Shown here: positions 21,198-33,800 of the stretch, in pieces
How positions within the stretch are numbered: the stretch's first letter is position 1
Layout of the letters: each line of letters opens with the position of its first letter
Position numbers and translations under genes: made by a program
Notes under the pieces: generated by a model
What the model was told of the DNA's origin: nothing
Database searches by the model: none
Seen by the model: the letters and a program-made list of their open reading frames with translations, nothing else
From: Todiramphus chloris collaris
Lineage: Eukaryota > Chordata > Aves > Coraciiformes > Alcedinidae
Reading direction: 5' to 3'
NCBI GenBank assembly: GCA_025345505.1
Contig: JANVCC010000073.1
Span: 6,603,355 to 6,667,354, forward strand
DNA: 64,000 nt

Positions 21198-21659
21198 GGC
21201 CCCGCAGCTCCCGCCGCTCCCGCCCCAGNNNNNNNNNNNNNNNNNNNNNNNNNNNNNNNNNNNNNNNNNNNNNNNNNNNNNNNNNNNNNNNNNNNNNNNN
21301 NNNNNNNNNNNNNNNNNNNNNNNNNNNNNNNNNNNNNNNNNNNNNNNNNNNNNNNNNNNNNNNNNNNNNNNNNNNNNNNNNNNNNNNNNNNNNNNNNNNN
21401 NNNNNNNNNNNNNNNNNNNNNNNNNNNNNNNNNNNNNNNNNNNNNNNNNNNNNNNNNNNNNNNNNNNNNNNNNNNNNNNNNNNNNNNNNNNNNNNNNNNN
21501 NNNNNNNNNNNNNNNNNNNNNNNNNNNNNNNNNNNNNNNNNNNNNNNNNNNNNNNNNNNNNNNNNNNNNNNNNNNNNNNNNNNNNNNNNNNNNNNNNNNN
21601 NNNNNNNNNNNNNNNNNNNNNNNNNNNNGGCCCCGCAGCTCCCGCCGCTCCCGCCCCAG
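21198..21659 (+). other. Assembly gap (400 N) with duplicated flanks
   Basis: N bases fill 21229-21628, exactly 400. The 31 bases before the gap (21198-21228) are identical to the 31 bases after it (21629-21659). This is what is seen when two overlapping contigs are scaffolded instead of merged; the true gap may be zero or negative. Confidence 0.9.
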
Positions 21660-21748
21660 CGCGCAGGCGCGGCGGAGCCGCTGCCGGGGCTCCGTCCGCC
21701 GCCGTGGCCCGGCGGGCTGCGGCGGGGACCGGCGGCGGCAGCAGCAGC

Positions 21749-21806
21749 ATGCGGCAGTCCCTGACTCAGCAGCGCCCGGGCGGCGTGGCGCTGCCCGACT
21801 CCGTGG
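21749..21806 (+). CDS. TMEM255A: TMEM255A coding exon 1
   Basis: ATG at 21749 opens [19 protein letters not shown] plus the first base of Gly, then a GTGAGT donor. Human starts MHQSLTQQRSSDMSLPDSMG, which confirms the start codon. Confidence 0.93.
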
Positions 21807-24800
21807 GTGAGTGCGGGGGGCGGGGGGAGGCCCGGCCGGCCCCGGCAGGATGCGGAGCGGGGCGCGGGGGCCGGGGGCGCGCGGCCATTTTGGGCGGTGG
21901 GTCCCGGGGGGGTGCCCCGGCCCGCCCCCCCCCCCCCCCCCCCCCCCCGCAGCGGCGGGGGCTGCAACGGCCGAGGCCCCCGCCGCCTCCCCCGGCCCCG
22001 CTGCGCTGCCCGCCGTGCGGTTTCGGCCGGGGTCCGTCTGCCCCCGGGCAGCTCCGCCCCGCTGCGGGGCTGCGGCAGAGACCCCTCCGTGGGGCGGTTC
22101 GCTGCCCGGCCCCCCCGGCTAGCGCAGCATCTTTCGGACCGGGGCCGGGGTGCGCGCCCGCTCCCCTCGCAGCGCTGCTGCGCCTGCCGAATTAGGTCAG
22201 AGAATCCCGCGTCCCGGCTGCTAATTGCAATTTCCTCGCCCTTCCACCCATCCAAGCAGGAGATGAACCCCCCGGGCGCCCGCAGAGCCCTCTCCCGCGG
22301 GCCTGCAGCGGGCTGGGTCCCAGCTCACCCGCTGATGCTATTTTAGCAGGGAAGTGGAACGAAAGGAGAAGGGCTGGGAAGGAGAACGGCTCGGTGCTAT
22401 TTGCCCCCTGTTCTCCTAAGGACAAAAGTTAAAGCTTGGACTACTTTGCGTTTAGTCTTCTCTTGTGGCTTTTCCCCTCGAAGAACAAGATGGAGAAGTC
22501 GGTGCTGTTTCTGTGCCATTTTGTCCATTCTGATAACCAGGGAAAAAGTAAATCAAGGGCAATACAAAGATACGTATTACTGCAAACTTTGAAAGTAATC
22601 TGGAAAAACCTGCTACAACTTTGGTTTTAGAGTCTGCTTATATATGGCAACTGTATTAAGAGGGTGTTTCTCAGGTATAAAACAGTCTTTTCTGAATCTT
22701 TCTTGAGTGACATTTTAGCAAAAGAAATAGCCAGGGTATAGATGGCATTACTTTCTTTACGTCTTCCTCAGAGAGTTAAGCACAGTGTTTCAGACCACCT
22801 TGAATCCTCACACTGAGGCCAGCACTGCGAGTTTTGAGGTGTCTAATTTGGATACATCACAGAGAAAAGGCTATTACTGTCTCTTAAAAGCAGAGACAGC
22901 AAAGCTGTTGAAGCTCCACTTCTGTGTGTAAAGCTTTATCGAGCTCAGTAGCAAAGAGGAAAATCATCTAATGGGGAGTATGTTCAGCAAAAATTAATGT
23001 TGAGAGAGAGGATTTTGACAAGGCAGCCCTTCAGCAGCTCTCAGTGGCAATACTGAGTCCTGGAACAGCTACAGGCATCCTTACAGAAGCACAAAGCCAC
23101 TTTCTCAATACATATGTAATAAAATGTGATTTCAGAGAAAGGAAAAAATGGAATTGATGTCCCAGTATAGAGCTGAAGTGGAGGTAATCGTTATCTCCTG
23201 TATTTCACATCTCTCTCCAGTATCAAGTTCAAGGATTATGGTTGGTTTTGTCAGGACTTGGAATAAAAGTGTTTTGGTTTGGTTTTGTTGGTTTGTTGTG
23301 GTTTTGTTGGGTTGGTTTTTGTTTGGTTGTTTGGGGTTTTTTTTAATCTCATGAGGAATGTTGAAAAGAAATTTTCAGAAATTTTCTGGTTGGAAACCTT
23401 TTGTTTAATTTCTGTATATTGCATGTTGATGTGTGCCAGATGTGAGCTGGGAAACAATGTAGAAATGTAAGAGTGGAGAAGATGGTGCTTCTGAAACAGG
23501 TTCAGAATCCATAAAGAGTGTTTCAGGCTGCTTCTTTTACAAGTGTTTTTGCTGCAGAAACACCATTACAAAATACTAAATGAGGAAAAGAGCACATTTT
23601 GGAGGTTTTCTTTCATCGTAACTTTTTGCAGCATCTCTGGTGGAAACGCAGGAGTGCTGGTTTGCGTGTGTAAACGCCGTGCTCGTGGACTCACGACGCC
23701 CGCGCAGCCGTGCTCTTCAGGGTGCTTTTGCACGACACGCACAACATCTGCACACCCCCACAGCCTAACCATAGAGAGTCGAAGCTGTGTATGGAACATA
23801 TGGCTGGGTTTACTTATCTTCTGCTCATTTGCCAGCCAAGCTGTAGCAGTAATCAAAAGTTGGGGAATCGACTGTGTGTGTAAGCGAGAGAGGTTTTGTT
23901 CTTTCTCTCCTTTCAGAACTAACCCATGTAAGAAATAGTAATTTATTTTTTTTCCTCTGGTTTCTAAAGTTTTGTTCAACTGTTTGGTCCCGGTACTTTG
24001 GAATTTTAAGACGTTTATGTGATACTTGCAATGTAAATGATTTCATTGGAACTGGAGCATGACACAAGCTCGTGTCAGTGGGAGGCAATACATACAGAAT
24101 GACCTCATATTTTGATGAATTTTGAATGCTTTAGAAGTCTAGATTTTGTATTATTAACTTGTTTGGCAGGTTTAAGGGCATAAAAAGATTAACCCCAACC
24201 GCAGCCTGCAGCAAACAGCTGGGTAGCCTTACCTCCATCCTGTAAAAAATGGCCCAAAAAAGTATGGATCACTGATAAAAGATCCAGCCTGGATTGTAAG
24301 GTTCTCTAGCAGTTATCTAATTTTATTGTGTTTGAAATTAGTAACTGTCTAGCTATTCATTCCAGCTAAAGACTAACTAGTTGTCAGGATCCTTGCTCTT
24401 AGACCCAGTGATGTCCCAGTGATGTGACCACAGCTTTGCTGCAGGACATGAGCTTTCCATGCAGGAGAGCTTTCCTTCCAGAGACACTGGCCAGTCAGAA
24501 AGAATGTAGCTTTTCTTTGTAAACCTCTCTTGCCTTTCACCTCCTTATTGGGCTTTTAGGCTTCAAGTTTAGGACTCATCTGTGATTTCAAGCTCATCTG
24601 GTTCATGTGGGTGAAATGATCCAGGCCTATGGATGCTGTGCCAGCCCAGAGCATGGACCAGCACGGAGAGGGAGAGCTCCTGCCAGCAGCACGGCTGGTG
24701 GGTCAGGATGGAGTGGGTGTGGAGGAGCAGCAGGGACCTGCTGCTCTGCTCCCTGGTCTCTGTGGAGGAGGAGAGATAATTTATACCTGTGTCTGTACAG

Positions 24801-27800
24801 CTGCATTGGTATAGCCAGTAGGGTGAAAAGCTCTCTCTAGCTGTGCTGCAGAGATGCATGAACACTAAAGAAGGGCCTGTGGGCTCCTGGGACATACATC
24901 TTCAAGACAGAAAGCTGCCCAGCCAGACCTCGTGTGCTTCTCTCTCTGGAGAACTTGGACAAGGAGGTTGTGCTTGGCTTCACTTCGTCTTTCCTCCTGG
25001 CCTTTCTGCAGGCCTGTACATGACATCTCGTCACGTACCGCCTGTCAAGGAGCCCCTGAGCATGTCAGATGGGGGTTCCCGACATGATTTGCTTTAGGGA
25101 GTGTGCTCGGCAATGGTGGAAGCAGCTTCTTGCTCTTGGAAAGTGTCCCTGCCCTTTTCTGAAGCACTCTGAGAAGGGCTGGTAGCATCATTTGGGAGCC
25201 TAGAGGGTGGGAAATAGGTTTGCCTGCTCCCTGGGGCATGTTGGAGAGCCCCAGGCTGCAGGGATGGGATTGTTTCACAAATTGAGGTACAGGTGTCAGA
25301 GCACACACTGAACAAACATGGCTAAAGATGTTGCTGAGCGTAATGTTGCAGCCAGCTTTCCTCTTGGCTGATGGAATCACTATTTTATATTTATGCTCAT
25401 TTGGGAGATCTATAAATATATAAAAGAAAAAAAAAAACCCCAAAACCACACCATAATCAGGCAGCTGTAGATGAGTTTTACTAATCCACAAATTCATTAT
25501 TCAAGCATCTAAAAATACCTGGTCCTTGCTGAATGTAGAGGATGATGCGACAGGAGGAGAAGTGTCTGGCACTGGGGATGTCTCATTTACATGGGGAAAC
25601 TGTGGGCACCTTATGATATGATTACAGCTGAGATTTCCCCCCTCAAAACAAGTGGCATTACTTAGCTTGATGTCAGTAGACAGATGAGAAAATATTTGAA
25701 TGCCTAATGGTAATATTTCTCATTAGCTCAGTTGCCCCAGGGCAGAGGGGCTTCGGCGTATCCAAATGAGCTTTGCAAAGCTATGGTTCTTACATCTCTC
25801 TTCACCTGTGTCAGAGCAATGACAAGTAAATGAGAATTCAGATGCCCTAATACCACTTGATAAAGCATGTTAGTGAAGGTGAAAAGTGACAGCCAAATCC
25901 CAAAATACTCTCAAGTTAGAAGAAACACGATTCACCATGATGTGATTGCCGGTGGGAGGAGGAATTTGTGGTACCGTGACTGTCCCCAGATGGAATCAGC
26001 AAATTCTGTTGTGTATGTGTTTTTAGGGTCGTTCAATAGAAGAAAAAGAAATTCCCTCTACGTAACTGTGACTCTCCTCATTGTGTCAGTATTAATTCTA
26101 ACGGTGGGCCTAGCTGCTACAACAAGAACCCAAAATGTGACTGTTGGAGGTTATTACCCAGGGGTTATTGTAAGTATAGAACTCCTAGGTAGGTCTAGAA
26201 AACTTATTGCCTACAAAGTCCTTTGTAATGCTGCAAATGTTATAAAGGATGATCTTGTCCTGAATATTATGCTCAGCTACTTCATTGTCATTTGATTTGG
26301 TTTATTATTATTTTGCACCTGCTGCTCATTCCCATGCAAAAATCCCATCCAAGCGGCACCTTCCTCTGAGCTTGGGTAATAACCTGCTTTTGAGCTACTG
26401 GGGAGATGGATACGTAGGTCTTATATCAGTCAAAGCCACCTTAGAGCTTCTTTGTTTGCATGCATCACATTCACCCCAGTCAGAAGTAAGGCAAAGAAGG
26501 ACCATAGGGGCCAAGAACTGTTGAGAGACCAGGTCTTGAAATACTGATCAGTGAACTCATGGTCATAAAATTCACTCGCAGAAGTGACGGTTTGGAGTCA
26601 CTGAATGAGGAGAAGCATGCTGGCAATAGCTGTGGCAGCTTGCCAGGGGAGCACGCACATCAAAGAAGCTGGCACGTCCATTTCTTATTTATTGTTATCA
26701 ACTGAAAATGGGAAAGGACAGTTCTTGTAGCTTCAAATGATTTAATGTAGAGAAGACCACTGATGCCCAGCCTTCTTGCCAGCAGATATCTAACCTCCTG
26801 CAGAAGCATAAGGGGCAAGTACACCGTGCCCCTCCTGTCGTGAGCAAAGGTCTGACTCAAGCTGGAAAGCAAGTCCTGGTCTGCTCCTGCACGTGTTTGG
26901 GACGTGCTCAAAAAGAAGCACCAAAAGGACTGGGCTGCAGCCAAATCAGGTGTCTCGGCAAGTTCAGCATCACTGCAGCTCGCAGCTAGAGGCTCCTGCT
27001 GTAACGGCTCTCGAGTGCTTCGCATTTAGGTTTGCACCTTTGAAGGTGGAGGCTTAAAGCTAGTCCAGATAACTGTGTGGAGACTTGTTCTTGCCTTACA
27101 GTGGTTTGAGTTACTTGCCACACATTGCTGATCTCGGGGAGGTTTATACTTCTCTGTGGACAAGCTCTTCTATGACTGAAGAAAGCCACTTTACAGACAT
27201 TAGTGTGGAACATGGTTACAGACTGTGTTGGGCCTCTTCAGTTTAGGATTGGTTTTCTGGCTTGTCCCAGTAACTCCTGCATTTGCCTGATCTTTTTAAA
27301 AGAGAAGTATAGCAGGAAGGTGTTAAGAAAGGTGTCAGGCTGGCTTCAAGCTCTCTGCACGTAGCCTACGCTCTGTCAGCCTGAGCTGAACCTCGTGCTT
27401 CAGAGCAGGTCCTGCAGGCTGATGCAGATGGGTAGAGCCTGTTGTTCCCATCCCCTTGACATCTTCTGTGCTATTTATGCTTCGGGAACGTCAGCATCTC
27501 TTGCGCTTTTGTAAGACTCAATCTACTCAAGGAATTAATGAATTCCTGGACCTGGGAAGAGCACTGAGTTACTTTATTCAGAGGCACCTTGACAGTTCGT
27601 GTTTGTCACAAAATTCCCCCTCTCAGTTTGTTAGTTCGCTTTGTGGAAATGTGTGATGACCTCGCCTGTCTCTCTGCACAAGAAAACATTTCAGTGTGCT
27701 GCTGGATGCTTCAGTGGGTGCTTAAAATAGCTGCTGTTTCGTAACAAGCTGGGATTTCTCCCTTTACTTTGGAAACAGGTCTTGCTGTGGTGCATGAGTA

Positions 27801-30800
27801 CTTGGCGAGTTGTCCCCCAGCAAGTGTCTTCCACAGCCTCAAAGCAGCAACTCCTTGTGGTTCTCGACAGCCAGAACTTCATGTGAAAGTTAGGGCAGGG
27901 TGCATCTTCATTGGGGGTTTTTGTGCATCTTTGGTGGTGCATCACCACTAGTTATACCCTGAGTATTCTGCAGTGGTAAGAAAAAGAGAGACAGAAGTCT
28001 CTTTGTGTTCTGGGTGACTTCTCTGTACGTGGACTAGATCCATGGATGCGATCATCTTGTGGGACATCAGATGTCTTATCACTGCCATGCCTGATGCACT
28101 AGTCTTTCTTCCTTTAACTTTTGTGTCTTCAGAAAATACCTTTTGTGCAAGGAAGACACATGCAAAGAAGTGTCTGTCTGGTGTGAGGGATTATCTTCCC
28201 AGGCCTCTGCTCCCATGGAAGGACAGAACTGGGCAGTGGAGACCTTCCACGCATCACTGGGATTTTGTTTGGTTGGATATTAGTGGGGTTTGGGTTTTGT
28301 TTTGTTTTCCAAAACTGCAGTTCCTTATTGACACAACTGGGAGAGCTGAAGCAGAGGGTGCAATGACACGTCTGGTAGCCAGACTGTCTTCACCCTTCTC
28401 CAAGCACCTTCATGACTACTTCTGTGAACACCCTGGCTGTGCCTCTGTGGGAAATATCCTCACCCGTGGCTGGATGAGTGACCTGGGCCTGGGAAGCCCA
28501 GTGATGGTCAGCAGATCAGAGTAATGATCAGGTGCAGAGGGCAAGCACTGTTCTGACAGGGAGGTGTTGTCTTCAAGTTATTCCAGCTTCTAGCATCTGT
28601 GTAAATGACTGACCTTTCTCAGGCTTTGACTGGCAATCCTTTTCTGTAATGGTTCCTTGTTGAGCATGCTGGCCTGGGGCTTTTCTCTGGAGAAGCACAT
28701 TAATTTTCTGTCCTGTCTGCCTTTCAGACAGACATCCCAGGGGATAATATCCACCAGCAAGTAAGTGATGCGACTGATGTGGATTGCTAAGATCTTTGTC
28801 CCATCCATAGAAGAACAAGTGGTTTTCCTGTTAATGCAATGAGAATTCCCATTAATTACTGAGAATTCACTGATTTATTTGGGCTTCGCCTGTTGGATGT
28901 ACAGACTTGCTCTAGTTTCTTCTTTTTGAATTATCTTAAATTATCTTATGTATTTCACCTTTTGGCTTCAGGCTGCTCTGAAACACCACATGGACATTCT
29001 CTGGAACCTGTTGGATCAAGTTCAAAGGGCACAAAATGTTTTTCATGAGCATTTGTCATAGGTGTGTGTTGCCACACAGCTTCCTTGCTGCTGAACGTTA
29101 TCAGACTGCAAAGAATGCCTGGATCTATGTCACTGTTAATGTCTGGATCTCCCAGGTCTGGGGCTTGGAACTGAGCTGTAAAACTTCTGTTGCTGGGCAA
29201 AGGTGGGAGTTGTTTGCCCAAGCTGAGCAAAATAACGAGCCTAGAAGCACTGGCAGCTCAGTTTAGGGCAGTTCCCTGGGCTCCCTGCCCTGCCTGCCTG
29301 CTGCCCCAGTGTTAAGCACCTTCATTGCTGTGCTTCCCACGGCAGTTGTTTGTCCCTGGTGTGGGGACAGTGGTCTGCCAGAGCTTGGAGCTCAGGGCAG
29401 CCAGCAGCAGCCTAACCGGCTGCTCCGCTTTAATCTGGGCTGTTTGAGGCCCTGCACCAGTGTTACTGGGCTTAAACGGAGCAGGAGAACATTTAAATCC
29501 AACTTTTCATGGTGTTTGTGCCTGCTGATCTCAGCACGTGCCTCTGCTTGTTAGCATCGCTGTAGTCAACCTTTGTTTTCTATTCCTGGATCTTAAGGTA
29601 TCGATTCCAGGTTAGTTGACTCATTCTTGAATTACTGCAGCTTGTCTCCTGCCTTATTCTGCTTCCTGAGGAGCTGGCCAGTTGTGGCATTCTCACCCGG
29701 ATCTTCACTGCCCCCCTAGTCTATTGGCTGGGTTTGCACCTGCTTGATATGACCAGGCCAACCGTTGGCTTTGCTGGCACTTCTCATTGTGCTGATCCAT
29801 AGAAATCAAGTTGGAGATGCTCTACACTGATCAAAGACCTTTCTTGGTGTGACACACAAATACCTTGCATCTCCCACCATAGTCCATGGTTCCTGGTTGA
29901 AGCCCCTGTTTCTGGCCTGGCTGAGGTGTGTGTTCTGTGTCCTAGAAACTTCTCTTTAGTGCAGCTAAATAGCTTAAGGCTGTGGAGAAAGAAGGTGAGA
30001 AATCACACTCCTGGCTGACTTCACCGAGCTGAAATTAGAATGGGGCTGGCAGTTACAGCAGCAAGAAAAGATGCTTTTGCTGGAGCAGCATATTCTGTTG
30101 GCTGGGCCGGCGTGAGTTCTTCTGGTAGAAGACTCTGGTTGATGCATTCTCACCCTGGAAATGAGGGAGGGCTAGAAGGTGGCAGAAGACTGCTCAATAT
30201 TCCCGAGTATAATTATCCCTTATTTTCATACTTGACAACCAGAAACTCTCCAAGTTGAAAACTTAGGTGGTTGCTCTAACCCTTGGTGAGGTTACAGAAA
30301 CCTGGTCCTGCAGATGCTAGTGATGTGGTCCTGGTAGGTTTGCATCTGGAGGCTGTGGAGTGTTGGTAGGGTCGTTCCAAGACAGCAATGCCTATCCTCA
30401 TCCACCAGCCATTTCTCAGCTTCACTGGGAGAGGAGATGGAATTCAGAACACATCTTTTTGGTTTCTACACACGCTTTTAGTGTCACACATGGTAGTTCC
30501 TGCTAGTGAGAAACTCCACTGATTCCTTGCTGAAGGAGGAATGCTCACACATCCGCAGTGTGTTCTTTTGCTGCTTCTGGGTTTAATTGTGTTCTGTCTG
30601 TATGGCAAATATGTTGGGTATTGTCCTGATCTAAATGCTAACAATATGCTGTTTTTCAGCTTGGTTTTGGGTCGTTTCTTGGAATAATTGGATCAAACTT
30701 AATAGAAAACAAGAGGCAAATGGTAAGTTCATTATAAAAACTTAAAAAAAAAAAAAAAAATTACAGTAACTCAGATTTTGTATATAAAGAGTCTTATTGG

Positions 30801-33800
30801 TTGTCCTAACTCTTCCAGGGCAGTGCTGCAAACCTCTTGAGAACTAGAGATGGTTTCTGGCAGCCCAGGAGAACAAGGCTGTTAACCCTGATATTTTTTA
30901 ATTAAAAAAAAAAAAAAAAAAGAAAAAACTGCTCATGCACAGTCTCATTGAAGTCAGTGAGATTTTTTTAAAGGGCTTGAAATTGTGTGTTTGGATTGTG
31001 TTTTTCTGTTGAGCTGTGACAGTATGTGATACGTAATTTGATACATAAACATAGTGCATTTCTTGTAAGTCTTTTAAAAACTAAATTCTTAGAGGCTTGT
31101 GCTCAGAGCTCTCTGCTCTATATATGCCTAGAGAACAAGTCACTCGAGATAACTGACATGACAAAAAGCACAAGGACTGATGTAATTGAAAAGCAACTCT
31201 CTCCAGTGTTGCTGATGAACATGTGTGTTGCTGGTCCTTGTTTCCAAACAACTCTTCGAGTAGGAAGGAAAACGAAGAAACGTTGGGTGCTGTAAAGCAG
31301 CAGCTGGGCACCTGAGCAGCACAGCAGGCTCTGGCTAGACCAGGCGTGTGGACCACAGCCCTCTCTGGTTCCCTCCTCATGCTGCAAGAAGGCTTCTGAG
31401 TGCTGGGGCTGGACAGCCACTGGCTGGGCAGGTCACTGGTGTCCCGTCCTGTGGGAGCAATCTTCAGAAGAGGACAGGAGGGGAGTGAACATCCAGACAG
31501 CACAAACCAGGTGATACAATACGATCAGAGATGAGCTTGTGCTGGGCTGGGCTCTCTGTGTACAGTGAGACAGAGCTGGCCCACATTACCCCCTCAGGCA
31601 AGCACAGGAGACTTGTGTGGACTTGGCTGGGTCTCTGATGGCCTGGAACGTGTCTTTCAGATGCTTTCACAAACCCCTCATCTTCATGCCTGTGCCTGAA
31701 GGTAGGGGCTGTATTGCTTGCAGGTGTCAGCAATAGAGCTTAGAGTGGGGGAAAGATTTGGGGGAAAATTTATCAGAAGGTGTGCTTAGAGATCAAAGAA
31801 GTAGGTACCCGATGTGGTCGTGGCAGGCTGTCAAGCTCAGTCTTTCCTAGCCTGTTTTCTCTGCTTGCCACATGTGGCTGGCTAAAGGTAGCATGTGGCT
31901 CAGGGCTACAGGCCAGCAGGTCCTGGAGTGCCCCGTGGCCGTGCCAGCCTCCTGCCTCTGCTTGGCTCTCCTGGGAGAGCTGCAGCCCCTCTCCCCAGTA
32001 GCTGCCCCACGCTCTGGGGCAGATCCCTCCAGCCTTCCTCGCCTGAGGTTACCCAGGGCCGGGGGGGATCGTGCTGTCCCCACAGCCTGTCCCGCTGGCC
32101 CAGTGCCAGCTGCCTGCTCTTGCAGGGATGGAGCTGCCTCAGCGAGGAGCTGAGGGATCAGGTTAGCAGGGTGTGCTTCTGACCAAGGCTAAGGCATGTT
32201 TGCCAGGGTTGCTGTGAATGGAACCTGGCCGGCAGCCGAACACCACACGGCCGCTCGCTTCCCCTGCCCCAGGGACTGGGGGAAGAGAAGTGGAGGGGTG
32301 GAGGTAAGGAGACTTGTAGTTTGAGATAAAAACAATTTAATAATTGAAATAAAATGAAAATAATAATGTTAACAGTAGTAATAACAGCATATACAAAAGT
32401 AGTGTGCAATGCAGTTGCTTACCACCCACTGACTGAGTTTCAGCCTGCTCCTGACTGGTGATCCCAGAGGAGAAAATCCCAAAACTCTTAATTCCAGAGG
32501 AGAGACAGTCAGTTTCCTGGCTAACCCTCATCTCTATACTGAGCATGACATTGTATGATATAGAATATTCCACTGGCCAGTTTGAGTCTGTCACTCTGGC
32601 TGTGCTCCCTCCCAGCTTCTGGTGCACCTGCACGCTAGCAAGACATGAGAAGTTGAAAAGTCCTTGGTTCCTTAGCAACAACTAAAAACATCAGTATAGT
32701 ATCAGGATTCCTCTCATACCAAACCCTCTACTGAATTCAAAACACAGCACTATTCTAGCTACTAAGAAAGAAGGGAAAAAAAAAAAAATTAGCTCTATCC
32801 CAGCCGAAACAAGGACGAAGCTGCAGAGGGAGCTGGGGAGAAAAAAATTCCCACTTGTCCTAATCCAGAGGCTGGGATGCCTTGCCCTTGGCTTTGCAAA
32901 CAGCGTGTTCCCTGCAGAGCTGGAGGGAGAGGGTGAGACAGACCCTGCAGGAAAGGAAAACTGCCTTTCCCACAGTCAGGGTGCAGGGAAGGGGGGTTGC
33001 CTAGTGGTTATTTTTTGTTGTTTTCACCCTGGCTCTGCAAGAGCAGCATGTCCTGTTCTTTCTGTCCTAGCAGGGTTTCCAAGCCTCTGCCTCTTGCTCA
33101 TCTGTTAGCAGTGCGTCCGGGTCTGGTTGAGTCATGACCATGTTATACCAGTCCTGTGTTCTTCACAGGAGTGCCCACGCTTGACTTGCTTGTTTATCCC
33201 AAAGCACCCTGGCTGCCCTGTGTTTATTCTTTTCATCATTCTATCGTTTAGTGTCCCAAAAAGCACACATGACCCAGCTCTGCAGGGATTGCATCACTGC
33301 TGCCTTGGTCGGCAGCTAACGTGTGTCTGCCCTGACCACGGAGAGGACATGCAGTAGCTGTCACTTACTGTCCTCATGCTTTAGCCATGTCTCCTCCTTG
33401 CCCAGGAGCACTTTACAGTGGCAGCTTTCTCCATTACATGTTTCCATAATAACACTGGCAGTGTAGGGTTGCTTTTATTTCATCTTCTGAGAACCTCCTC
33501 AGTGCCCTAGTTTGCTAAAAGGCAGTCTTGGTGTTGCTTGTTACGCAGTTGCTCCTCAGCGATGGCAGGAAGAGCCAAAAGCCACGTCTGCTGCTGTGTT
33601 CTTGTGCCTCTTTCTGCCCTTAAGCTGCCTGGGGAGCACGAGGAGCCAAGCAAGCCAGGGTGGCTGGCGGGGAGAACGAACCTGAAGCAGCACTTTCCTT
33701 CCCTCCAGCCTGCCGACAGGAATAGACCTCTCTCGTTTTTCCCACCCCTGTATATTGGCTTTCGTGCTGCACGGCTGTGCTTCCCATGTGTCCCAGTAAG

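Larger units (their letters stand above)
20950..22330 (+). promoter_or_regulatory. TMEM255A: CpG island, TMEM255A promoter and first exon
   Basis: Very high G+C with frequent CpG on both sides of the N gap, including a long poly-C run near 21926-21948. It surrounds the TMEM255A ATG at 21749, so it is the expected promoter/5' UTR region. The left edge is CR1-derived. Confidence 0.75.

Noticed and set aside
20678-22255. Very long minus-strand open frame (525 codons)
   Set aside because: It crosses 400 N bases and GC-rich CpG-island/CR1 sequence; no homology, a GC shadow.
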